From NCBI GenBank assembly GCA_963929915.1, contig CAWVJY010000005.1, positions 62,001-126,000 of the forward strand: a DNA stretch of 64,000 nucleotides. Reading direction: 5' to 3'. Under the pieces are notes generated by a model that was given only the letters and a program-made list of their open reading frames with translations, was not told where the DNA came from and ran no database searches. Positions 9,733 to 21,225 of this stretch are shown here, piece after piece. This stretch comes from CAG-273 sp963929915. Its GTDB lineage: Bacteria; Bacillota; Clostridia; TANB77; CAG-508. Each line of letters begins with the position of its first letter. Positions within the stretch are counted from its first letter, which is position 1. The position numbers and the translations under genes were made by a program.

Positions 9733-9808
9733 TCTCCGTTAGCTCAGTCGGTAGAGCGCTCGACTGTTAATCGATAGGTCGTTGGTTCAAGTCCAACACG
9801 GAGAGCCA
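9733..9808 (+). tRNA. tRNA-Asn (GTT), uninterrupted copy
   Basis: Seven-base-pair acceptor TCTCCGT/ACGGAGA, D-arm GCTCAGTCGGTAGAGC, anticodon loop CTGTTAA (GTT), T-arm GTTGGTTCAAGTCCAAC, and an encoded CCA at 9806-9808. A second tRNA-Asn at 12342-12663 on the other strand is near-identical but contains an intron. Confidence 0.97.
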
Positions 9809-9810
9809 TA

Positions 9811-9846
9811 AAAAATAGCAGATAAGAAATTATCTGTTATTTTTTT
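9811..9846. terminator. Bidirectional terminator after tRNA-Asn
   Basis: AAAAATAGCAGATAA, a short GAAA-type loop, then TTATCTGTTATTTTTTT. It ends tRNA-Asn on the plus strand and can also end mutY on the minus strand. A near copy follows the other tRNA-Asn at 12303-12341. Confidence 0.85.
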
Positions 9847-9858
9847 ATAATATAAACT

Positions 9859-10893
9859 TTATTTTAAAAATTGTTTAAACGCAGTTGGTAAGGCATATTT
9901 TTCTTCTAACTCTTTTGTAGACACCCATAAATATGGTAAATTACATTCTTTTATATTTACTTGATATCCATACATTTGCCATTCCAAATGAGTAAAAATA
10001 TGCTTAAATTCTCCTAGAAATCTTATTTTTTGTATACAACATTTCTCCTTTTGTAGGAATTGTATTACTTCTCTTTCAGAAAGTTTTCCTTCTATGTTTG
10101 GTAATTCATACATTCCACTAAGTACACCTTTTTTCATTCGTTTTTGTATTGCTATTTTTTCGAAAGAATCCATAAGAAGAAGTACTGTTTTTTCTTCTAT
10201 TTTATGTTTTACTTTTTTTACCCTTACTGGTATTTCATTTGTTAGATTATTTTGATATGCCATACAAAATTGTTGTAAAGGACATTTTAGACAATTAGGT
10301 TCTCCGTTTGGAATGCAAATTAATTCGCCCAGTTCCATGAGCGCCTCATTAAAATTGCCTGCTTGATTTGGCATATATTTAGTTAATAACTTAGTGATTT
10401 CTTTCTTTGTTTCTGGAAGTAAAATGTCCTTTTTACTTCCTAGTACTCTGGAAATAACACGAAGGACATTACCATCTACTGCAGGTACTTTTTCATTAAA
10501 ACTAATAGAAGCTATGGCTCCTGCTGTATATTCGCCTATTCCCGGCAAAGTAATTAATTCTTGATAAGTGTTAGGCATTTTTCCATTATATTTTTCTTCT
10601 ATTAACTTAGCAGCTTTTTGTAAGTTTTTGGCTCTATTATAATATCCTAGACCTTCCCATAACTTTAACAGTTTTTCTTCTTCTATATTGGCTAAATCAT
10701 GTATGGTAGGTAATTCTTGCATAAAACGATCATAATAGCTTTTTACTACCTCAATTCTGGTTTGCTGTAGCATAATTTCAGAAATCCAAATTTCATATGG
10801 ATTTTTGTTTTTTCTCCAAGGTAAGTTACGCTTATGGGTATTGTACCATTCTAGTAAAGGTTTTATAATTAGTTCTAAATTTTCTTCTTTCAT
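9859..10893 (-). CDS. mutY: A/G-specific adenine DNA glycosylase MutY
   Basis: Removes adenine mispaired with 8-oxoguanine. 344 aa. The N-terminal catalytic domain has SEIMLQQTRIEVV with the family Glu. The helix-hairpin-helix ITLPGIGEYTAGAIASISF is followed by VDGNV with the catalytic Asp. The [4Fe-4S] loop is C-x6-C-x2-C-x5-C in the CIPNGEPNCLKCPLQQFC region (near residues 190-207). The C-terminal Nudix-like domain recognises 8-oxoG (FLGEFKHIFTHLEWQMYGYQ). It lies between two tRNA genes and ends at a shared terminator. All key residues appear present. Confidence 0.96.
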   Translation of the reverse strand: MKEENLELIIKPLLEWYNTHKRNLPWRKNKNPYEIWISEIMLQQTRIEVVKSYYDRFMQELPTIHDLANIEEEKLLKLWEGLGYYNRAKNLQKAAKLIEEKYNGKMPNTYQELITLPGIGEYTAGAIASISFNEKVPAVDGNVLRVISRVLGSKKDILLPETKKEITKLLTKYMPNQAGNFNEALMELGELICIPNGEPNCLKCPLQQFCMAYQNNLTNEIPVRVKKVKHKIEEKTVLLLMDSFEKIAIQKRMKKGVLSGMYELPNIEGKLSEREVIQFLQKEKCCIQKIRFLGEFKHIFTHLEWQMYGYQVNIKECNLPYLWVSTKELEEKYALPTAFKQFLK

Positions 10894-10921
10894 TTTTTCT
10901 CTTTTGAAAATTGTTTTATTT

Positions 10922-11013
10922 TGGCGGAGTGAGTGGGATTCGAACCCACGGCCCCCGAAACGAGGGTACTGCAGTTCCAGTGCAGCTCGTTATGACCACT
11001 TCGATATCACTCC
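10922..11013 (-). tRNA. tRNA-Ser (GGA)
   Basis: Acceptor GGAGTGA/TCACTCC, anticodon stem CTGCA/TGCAG around loop CTGGAAC (GGA). A long variable arm marks a class II tRNA. T-arm GTGGGTTCGAATCCCAC and an encoded CCA at 10922-10924. Confidence 0.96.
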
Positions 11014-11032
11014 ATTGATTCTACACTTTATT

Positions 11033-11061
11033 ATTATACACTATAAAACAAGTAAAATCAA
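11033..11061 (-). promoter_or_regulatory. Promoter of tRNA-Ser
   Basis: On the minus strand TTGATT (11061-11056), 17-bp spacer, perfect TATAAT (11038-11033), about 20 bp upstream of the tRNA. Confidence 0.75.
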
Positions 11062-11113
11062 TTCTTTTTAGCAGAATTCAGCTAAATTTTCTAAGTTAAC
11101 AAGGACTTTAAAA

Positions 11114-11746
11114 TTATTTTTTTACAATAAATATGATATAATTCTTTTTATGTTCAAACCTTATAGTCTCTCTTTCATCTATCTTTATAATATCAAAATC
11201 TTCTAAATATTTTTTAACATCAATAATATCAAATAATCTTATTAGTTTGCCCTTATATTCATAGAAATGATATTCTATTTCTTTAGCCTCATTTTCTATT
11301 ACTTTTAATCCTTGAATTCCATTGACACTTCCAATAAATAATCCATCATCCTTTAGAATTCTTTTTATTTCTAATAACAATTTTTTAGTATCTTCATCAG
11401 AAAAATAATGAATAGATAAATTAGCAAATACCAAATCAAATTCACTATCTGAAAAAGGTAATTTATTTCTCATGTCTAATTTTACTACATTTTCATTAAA
11501 ATCTTTAACTTTATTTAAAGCTATATCTGATATATCAGCCGAAACTACATCATATCCATATTTTATAAGTTGCTTTGAATATTGTCCAATTCCACAACCT
11601 AAGTCTAAACATTTTCCTTTTGAATTAAAATAACTTTTATATTCATCTATCCACAGGTCTTCTTCTAAACTTTTATTAATATGTTTAGACCAATATTCAT
11701 CATTTTTAAAGTAATCCTTTGCATTCATAATATAAATATCTTTCAC
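11114..11746 (-). CDS. Class I SAM-dependent methyltransferase
   Basis: 210 aa. The Rossmann methyltransferase signature is clear: CLDLGCGIGQYSKQL (motif I, SAM binding), VSADIS (acidic end of beta-2), VKLDMR and FDLVFANLSIHYF (motif IV). A GTG start at 11746 is supported by AGGAGG eight bases upstream. The acceptor substrate cannot be inferred. It lies between tRNA-Ser and the HNH protein on the same strand. This block between the two inverted tRNA-Asn copies looks accessory. Confidence 0.85.
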   Translation of the reverse strand: MKDIYIMNAKDYFKNDEYWSKHINKSLEEDLWIDEYKSYFNSKGKCLDLGCGIGQYSKQLIKYGYDVVSADISDIALNKVKDFNENVVKLDMRNKLPFSDSEFDLVFANLSIHYFSDEDTKKLLLEIKRILKDDGLFIGSVNGIQGLKVIENEAKEIEYHFYEYKGKLIRLFDIIDVKKYLEDFDIIKIDERETIRFEHKKNYIIFIVKK

Positions 11747-11861
11747 TACAAGCTCCTCCTATTCTTGTAAGCTACATAATTAATCCACCAGAACAATGAA
11801 GTTCATAAATCAATTTATTGTCTTTATATATTTACTTTATATGTTACAAATTTAAATTTTA

Positions 11862-12245
11862 CTATTTAACATTCTTATATCCAATCTCACTATGTATCTC
11901 TTTATGACAATTAGAGCACACTAGAATACATTTTAAAGCTTCTTGTTTATACTCTTTCCAAGACATTGTATTACCAGAACCTAACTTAAATTCTTTTATT
12001 AATGGATTCTCATGATGGAATTCTAATGCATCTACACATTTATCATAGCCACATATAGAACATTTTCCGCCTAATAATTTTATTGCTTGTAATTTCATAC
12101 TTCTTCGTAATATTGTCTTTTGATGCTTTCTTGTAGTATAAACATTCCTTGTAGATTCTCCACTACATTCATAACAATAAATTCTAGTAGACGATTTAGT
12201 TTCAAATTTGTTATTACATATCTCACATACTTTGATTATTTCCAA
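11862..12245 (-). CDS. HNH-type endonuclease-like protein with zinc motifs
   Basis: 127 aa. The N-terminus has a zinc pair CEICNNKF with YCYEC; a second CSICGY and CSNCH frame an HNH core (LEFHHENP ... CILVCSNCHKEIH). HNH proteins of this size are nicking or cleaving enzymes found free-standing in phages and mobile DNA. It begins about 100 bp downstream of the intron-bearing tRNA-Asn, on the same strand. A link to intron mobility is possible but not shown by the sequence. The start at 12245 has no strong ribosome site (GGAAG upstream). Confidence 0.75.
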   Translation of the reverse strand: MEIIKVCEICNNKFETKSSTRIYCYECSGESTRNVYTTRKHQKTILRRSMKLQAIKLLGGKCSICGYDKCVDALEFHHENPLIKEFKLGSGNTMSWKEYKQEALKCILVCSNCHKEIHSEIGYKNVK

Positions 12246-12302
12246 TCACTTCCATTATTAATAATTATACAATACTAATACTAAAATTACTAGCGAACAC
12301 AC

Positions 12303-12341
12303 AAAAAAATAACAGATAATTTCTTATCTGCTATTTTTTTA
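12303..12341 (-). terminator. Terminator at the end of the rRNA/tRNA-Asn transcript
   Basis: On the minus strand AAAAATAGCAGATAA-GAAA-TTATCTGTTATTTTTTT directly follows the tRNA CCA end. It is the inverted near copy of 9811-9846. Confidence 0.85.
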
Positions 12342-12663
12342 TGGCTCTCCGTGTTGGACTCGAACCAACGACCTATCGGTTACTGCACTACATTAACTTT
12401 CGTTAACATGATATAAATATCATTTGTAGTCTGGACTTTCTCTTTACCATATTTTTTCAAACTTAGGTAGGTGGTGTAAAGTCTCTACACATAGTTTTAT
12501 TTTAAAACCTTGCTCGGTATTGTCGTGTAATTTTATTTCTTACTTACGAGTTTTACCGACTTAGCCACCTTTTTCATCTATAAGTTTCCTTATAGAGCTG
12601 CTAACTTCTTAGGCTTTCGCCTTGCTCGACAGCCGAGCGCTCTACCAACTGAGCTAACGGAGA
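12342..12663 (-). tRNA. tRNA-Asn (GTT) interrupted in the anticodon by a group I intron
   Basis: 5' exon 12663-12629 and 3' exon 12382-12345, followed by an encoded CCA. The exons join to an anticodon stem-loop CGG-CTGTTAA-CCG, giving GTT. Acceptor TCTCCGT/ACGGAGA and T-arm match the intact copy at 9733. The intron lies between U35 and U36. Compared with the intact copy, pair 31-39 is G-C instead of A-U, so the stem is conserved. It is the last gene of the rRNA operon, directly after 5S rRNA. Confidence 0.92.
12383..12628 (-). ncRNA. Group I self-splicing intron (246 nt) in tRNA-Asn
   Basis: The 5' exon ends in U and the intron ends in G, as group I splicing requires. The exon end GGCUGU pairs with an internal guide GCAGCU in the intron, giving a U-G wobble at the splice site (P1). 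Stems capped by GAAA tetraloops are visible: GGC-GAAA-GCC, CTATAAG-GAAA-CTTATAG, TTAAC-GAAA-GTTAA. AGGTGG/CCACCT fits P3. CGGTA/TACCG and GTTTT/AAAAC fit the P4-P6 region. CTTTAC/GTAAAG is a candidate P7. There is no internal ORF. The size resembles the cyanobacterial tRNA-Leu introns. Pairing assignments beyond P1 are tentative. Confidence 0.88.
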
Positions 12664-12671
12664 ATATATAG

Positions 12672-12787
12672 ACTGGCGACAACCTATTTTCTCAGCAGGG
12701 TAACCCGCAAATATCTTCGGCACATTGGAGCTTGACTTCTGTGTTCGGTATGGGTACAGGTATTTCCTCCATGTTATTATCACCAGA
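12672..12787 (-). rRNA. rrf: 5S ribosomal RNA
   Basis: On the minus strand CTGGTGATAATAACATGGAGG ... and the hallmark CCCATACCGAACACAGAAG, ending GTTGTCGCCAG which pairs with the 5' end. Length is about 115 nt. It lies between 23S and the intron-bearing tRNA-Asn. Ends are estimated to within a few bases. Confidence 0.95.
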
Positions 12788-12914
12788 AATGTTTCGTGTA
12801 TTCTTTCAAATACACTCAAAAATATATAGAGAAAACTTCTCGTAAACTTCTTCTTTACTACTATCTTTCAATAGCTTCTTCCTTCAACTCTTCCACCTTT
12901 TTTACTTTTTCATA

Positions 12915-15972
<3,058 letters not shown>

Positions 15973-16011
15973 TCTGGCTTTGTGATTATTTGCTTCACAT
16001 TACTTTGTTAA

Positions 16012-16090
16012 ACTTCGGTAAAAATCTCCTCAATGTACAAAACGTACTATTTCGTCGATTTTTCCTCGTTTGCCTCGTACTGCTCGCAAC
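16012..16090 (-). repeat. Spacer segment similar to the 23S intervening sequence
   Basis: The segment between tRNA-Ala and 23S (plus strand AAAATCTCCTCAATGTACA ... TTTCGTCGATTTTT ... CCTCGT) aligns with 14620-14705 inside the 23S IVS (AAAATTTCCTCAATATACA ... TTTCGTCAATTTTT ... CCTCGT). This suggests a shared repeat family. Confidence 0.7.
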
Positions 16091-16253
16091 TAATCCCAAA
16101 CCTTTTTAGTCTTCTTTGACTTTCGGTTTCATTATTTCGGTTGAATTGTTCATACTAAATTGAATATTTTTATATTCTCTTCAATATGCTAGTTTACCTT
16201 TTTTGTTTTCTCTATATAATTTTCAATGTACTTACCTTAGTAAAACTAAGGAC

Positions 16254-16330
16254 TGGTGGAGATAAAGGGAGTCGAACCCTTGACCTCCTGCTTGCAAGGC
16301 AGGCGCTCTAGCCAACTGAGCTATATCCCC
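16254..16330 (-). tRNA. tRNA-Ala (TGC) in the rRNA spacer
   Basis: Acceptor GGGGATA/TATCTCC, anticodon stem CCTGC/GCAGG with loop CTTGCAA (TGC), T-arm AGGGTTCGACTCCCT, encoded CCA at 16254-16256. It is the only tRNA in the 16S-23S spacer; no tRNA-Ile is present. Confidence 0.97.
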
Positions 16331-16478
16331 AGATACTATAAAAATGTACTTTATAAATAGAAAGCACATTGAAAAATAAACAATAAACCTTCTAGTCGGA
16401 GAAGAAAGATTTCTCTTTCTCCTCTTTTCGTGATATTTTACCGTGATTGTAAAATATCCTTCAAAAACCTTCTTTTCT

Positions 16479-18037
<1,559 letters not shown>

Positions 18038-18250
18038 ATGGTTTATTTACTTCGATTGTTTTCACAATCTACTTAAATAACTTTTTACGAGTTTTTTCGA
18101 CTCTTAATTATTTTCTGGCTGTGAGTTTTTTTCTCACTTTTTACCGATAGTTTCCTATCTTCTTTTTATTGGTTTTCTCAAAGGTTTATTGTTTACTTTT
18201 CAATGTGCTTTTAAAATCTTCAGACGTTGTTTTCGCTGAAGACATTTTCT

Positions 18251-18279
18251 ATTTTAGCATAGCTAAGAAACAAAGTCAA
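18251..18279 (-). promoter_or_regulatory. rRNA operon promoter
   Basis: On the minus strand TTGACT (18279-18274), 17-bp spacer, TAAAAT (18256-18251), about 215 bp before 16S. A leader hairpin CTTCAG...CTGAAG follows near 18218-18242. Confidence 0.8.
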
Positions 18280-18287
18280 CACATTTT

Positions 18288-18412
18288 TTAAATTTTTTTA
18301 AAGTTTTTTTATTTTATTTTTGTAAGTGGCTATTTTCTAGCTTTTTGCTTATTTAAAATATTATATTTTTATTATTCTTAAAGCTAATTAGCTAATTAGT
18401 TTAATTATAAAG
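18288..18412. repeat. Direct repeat, copy A (rRNA-side flank of pilin-like cassette 1)
   Basis: About 115 bp including TGTAAGTGGCTATTTTCT, TTTTGCTTATTT and CTTAAAGCTAATTAG. It recurs at 20205-20316, so the two copies bracket the pilin-like gene at 18704-19954 and its upstream region. In the rest of the 18.28-18.70 kb gap I see only the hairpin at 18516-18562. Confidence 0.75.
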
Positions 18413-18515
18413 TCAAAAATTTGACACTTTTGTAATAACCATTTTAAAGGATATGAAAAAATATTTAAGAAAATAGAAAACACTAAACATTACGCTATTT
18501 TATTGTAAAACTAGT

Positions 18516-18562
18516 AAAGTCTGCAACGCTTAATATAACCGTATTGCAGACTTTATTTTTTT
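18516..18562 (+). terminator. Terminator-like hairpin in the gap upstream of the rRNA operon
   Basis: AAAGTCTGCAA and TTGCAGACTTT form an 11-bp stem, followed on the plus strand by TATTTTTTT. No plus-strand gene lies upstream, so it may be a relic or block antisense transcription. Confidence 0.6.
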
Positions 18563-18691
18563 CATATTACTATTTATTTTGCTTTTAAGGGATTTTATAT
18601 TCCTACTAGCGTACTGCGTTCGCTAGTTGTATGTTCTATTTTTAATCTGCCCTTATATGATTCATGAGTTTATATTTACCTATTTACTTTT

Positions 18692-18719
18692 CAGCTTTCA
18701 GACCTACAGATATAAGCTG
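18692..18719 (-). other. Hairpin spanning the stop codon, next to variable region 1
   Basis: CAGCTT ... AAGCTG with a 16-nt loop containing the TAG stop. It lies just beyond the variable region. Downstream hairpins of this kind assist mutagenic homing in characterised diversity-generating retroelements. Confidence 0.55.
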
Positions 18720-19954
18720 AGGCGGAAGGAAATGAGGGCGTTGGAACGGCCTGTCGTGCGGTAGCGAAGAGCTGCGTAAGAGCTACTGCTGTCGTAGTGA
18801 CCTCCCCTACCCACACAAGGGTAAGCATAACTGCTACCTGTGTAACTCGAATATTCTGTTGTCCATTCTCTGCAGTTACCTAGCAAATCATAAATATTAC
18901 TATAACAATCTGCTGGATAGCCTCCTGTTAATGTTTTTCCACTACTTCCTGTTCCTATATTTCCATAAGTATCTTCTGTTGTGGTTGCTAATTTATATCC
19001 ATGCTCACTATTTTGACAGATAAAGTTTAAGGCTGTATCCCATGCATAACTACTGATTAACTCACTTGTTACTCCATATTGCTCTTTATCTGTATACATT
19101 GCTTCTGCTAGTGCTTTTGCTGCATCTCTTGTAATGTTTACATAAGCATTTACTTCTGCCTTACATACATTTTCTTCTCCTTGCTCATATCTTCCGATAT
19201 AAAATCCTCCATTTCCACCTTCTACTGTAGGCTTTGCACTATTTAAAAAGTTAGCTATTGTATCATGTGCTACAGAACGGCTATCTCCTTCTCCATAATA
19301 TACTTCTCCATCATATCCATCTGCTACTTCATCTCCTGTTATCGGTGTAGGGTCTTGTACAGTATTGGCAGTTGTTCCCCACTGCCTTCTTGTTAAATCA
19401 TTTGTTTTTGTTGTTCCATTTTCATCTACTTTATACGTTCCTGTTGGTATCCATACAAATTGATTTCCATTTATATCTTCTATTACGATTCCTTCTGCTA
19501 CTGTTGTTGCATTATTTGTTGTTTCATCTACTACTACTTTAAATCCTTTTGGCACTACTACTGGATTTCCATATTTATCTTCTGCTTCTACATTATTTTC
19601 TGTTTGGATTTCTGTTAATGTTTCTACTAATGGCTTTCCATTTGGTCCTGTGGTTGGGTCTTCTGGTTCTATTGGTGTATCACTTTCACCGCCTACTTGT
19701 CCATTTACTAAATTTTCTATTTGGTCTGCTATATTTTCTAAACTTGCTTGCTCATTAATGGCCGCCTCATTCCATGCATTTGCAGCATCTTGTGCCGTCT
19801 TAAAGATTCCTCCATTACTAAATAACATATTTATTGTGATTCCTGCTAATATTAGTAATACTACTATGGTTACAACCAACGCAATTAAAGTAATACCTTG
19901 TTGTGTTCTATTCTTTATTTTTGTTTTTTCTTTTTTACTGCTTCCTTCTTTCAT
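18704..19954 (-). CDS. Prepilin-like protein with FGE/C-type-lectin-fold variable C-terminus, copy 1
   Basis: 416 aa. The N-terminus has a prepilin-type signal: basic leader, QQGITLIALV cleavage region and hydrophobic helix VVTIVVLLILAGITINMLF. A linker follows, then a formylglycine-generating-enzyme-like (SUMF1/CLec) domain from GNQFVWIPTGTY to NIYDLLGNCREWT. The last 45 residues carry GRGGHYDSSSSYAALRY and ISFRLSLYL, where changes relative to copies 2 and 3 concentrate. Variable codons are mostly NNC or NNT, unlike the A/T-ending codons elsewhere. AGGAGG precedes the ATG. It is probably surface-exposed and a diversity-generating retroelement target; no reverse transcriptase is in the window. 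Confidence 0.85.
   Translation of the reverse strand: MKEGSSKKEKTKIKNRTQQGITLIALVVTIVVLLILAGITINMLFSNGGIFKTAQDAANAWNEAAINEQASLENIADQIENLVNGQVGGESDTPIEPEDPTTGPNGKPLVETLTEIQTENNVEAEDKYGNPVVVPKGFKVVVDETTNNATTVAEGIVIEDINGNQFVWIPTGTYKVDENGTTKTNDLTRRQWGTTANTVQDPTPITGDEVADGYDGEVYYGEGDSRSVAHDTIANFLNSAKPTVEGGNGGFYIGRYEQGEENVCKAEVNAYVNITRDAAKALAEAMYTDKEQYGVTSELISSYAWDTALNFICQNSEHGYKLATTTEDTYGNIGTGSSGKTLTGGYPADCYSNIYDLLGNCREWTTEYSSYTGSSYAYPCVGRGGHYDSSSSYAALRYRTTGRSNALISFRLSLYL
18725..18860 (-). other. Candidate variable region (VR1) of a diversity-generating retroelement
   Basis: Compared with VR2 (35113-35245), invariant blocks (GGTAGGGGAGG, TCCTTCCGCCTCAGC) alternate with codons that differ at positions one and two but keep a C or T in position three. 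That is the pattern left when AAC/AAT template codons are mutated at adenines. Local GC is far above the genome. Confidence 0.7.
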
Positions 19955-20091
19955 CTTTTTACTTTTCCTCCTTTGCTTATTTTTCTAAAGCGAAAACTTT
20001 TTAAGTCTTCCTTTAGATTTTATCCTATTTTTTTCTTTTTATACTATAATTACTTTTTTATTATTCTTGAATTTAATACCTATTACATAGT

Positions 20092-20097
20092 ATTATA
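20092..20097 (-). promoter_or_regulatory. Possible -10 element of pilin-like cassette 1
   Basis: TATAAT on the minus strand within a 250-bp upstream region that is almost identical to 40190-40440 before copy 3. No convincing -35 is visible, so a different sigma factor or activator is possible. The rest of the 19.96-20.33 kb gap holds this shared leader and direct repeat copy B. Confidence 0.35.
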
Positions 20098-20204
20098 GTA
20101 CACTTTTTATTTTTTCGCATTGATTGTATTTATTTCTATACTATATATAGATATTAAATACATTTCTATATTACCATTAACTTTTTTTCTTTTCAATACT
20201 TTTT

Positions 20205-20316
20205 AAAATTTTTTTAAGTTTTCTTGTATTATTTTTTGTAAGTGGCTATTTTCTGCCTTTTGCTTATTTGAATTATCATATTTCTAGCATTCTTAAAGCT
20301 AATTAGTTTAATTATA
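20205..20316. repeat. Direct repeat, copy B (rlmB-side flank of pilin-like cassette 1)
   Basis: Matches 18288-18412 with small indels. It lies immediately after the rlmB stop codon. Confidence 0.75.
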
Positions 20317-20328
20317 AATTCATTATAT

Positions 20329-21075
20329 TTAATTATTTCTTTGTTTTACCGCTTCATACATAATAATTCCTGCAGATACAGAAGCATTTAAAGAAGTAAT
20401 TTTTCCCTTCATTGGAATTTTTACTAAAAAATCACAATTTTCCTTTACTAATCTACTCATGCCAAATCCTTCACTTCCAATTACAATGGCTATTGGCATT
20501 TTATAGTCTTGTTTGGTATATTCTATTTTGGTATCTGCATCTGTACCACAAATCCAAATATCTTGTTTTTTTAAGTAACGAATGGTTTCATTTAAATTAT
20601 TTACTCTAGCAATTTTCATATAGGATACTGCTCCTGCTGACACTTTATTTACAGTGCTATTAACAGAAGCTGCTCTTCTTTTAGGAATAATAATTCCATG
20701 TATGCCTGCTGTTTCTGCTGTTCTAATAATAGAGCCTAAGTTATGTGGATCTTCTATTCCGTCTAATAGCAATAGAAATGGCTTTTCATTTTTTTGTTTT
20801 GCTACTTCTAATATATCTTCTACTTCACAATAATTAAATGGTGGAACAATGGCAATTACACCTTGGTGATTTGGAGTTTGTGCCATTTGATTTAGTTTAT
20901 TTCTTTCAATTTCATTAATGAGTATTTTTCTTTCTTTTGCCATTGCTATAATCTTATGAATAGAACCATGCTTTTCTCCTTTGGCTATTAATATCTTGTT
21001 AACATCTCTTCCAGACTCCAATAATTCTATTACAGAATTTCTACCTTCTATTTGATCTTGGTATTCTTCTTCCAT
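20329..21075 (-). CDS. rlmB: 23S rRNA 2'-O-methyltransferase RlmB (TrmH family)
   Basis: 248 aa SPOUT methyltransferase that methylates guanosine 2251 of 23S rRNA in studied bacteria. An N-terminal substrate-binding domain (IEGRNSVIELLESGRDVNKI) precedes the knotted domain. SPOUT motifs present are LDGIEDPHNLGSIIRTAE, VIGSEGFGMSRLV and IPMKGKITSLNASVSAGI. The ATG at 21075 is preceded by AAAGGAAGA. It lies downstream of lepA and upstream of the pilin-like cassette. Other SpoU family roles cannot be excluded, but the motifs favour RlmB. Confidence 0.92.
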   Translation of the reverse strand: MEEEYQDQIEGRNSVIELLESGRDVNKILIAKGEKHGSIHKIIAMAKERKILINEIERNKLNQMAQTPNHQGVIAIVPPFNYCEVEDILEVAKQKNEKPFLLLLDGIEDPHNLGSIIRTAETAGIHGIIIPKRRAASVNSTVNKVSAGAVSYMKIARVNNLNETIRYLKKQDIWICGTDADTKIEYTKQDYKMPIAIVIGSEGFGMSRLVKENCDFLVKIPMKGKITSLNASVSAGIIMYEAVKQRNN

Positions 21076-21225
21076 TCTTCCTTTTCTTTCCTTTCTTTAC
21101 TTTCGCTTACTCTTTGTCTACTTTTTTATAATATTAATATTCTTTCATAGATTTAAATGTATAAGACATTATTATAATTATTTTTTGAAGTTTTTAATTC
21201 TTGTGTGAGTAATTATATGGTGCTT

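Noticed and set aside
12383..12628. RNase P RNA-like GAGAAAGUCC segment
   Set aside because: Short coincidence within the group I intron core; no other RNase P RNA elements are present.
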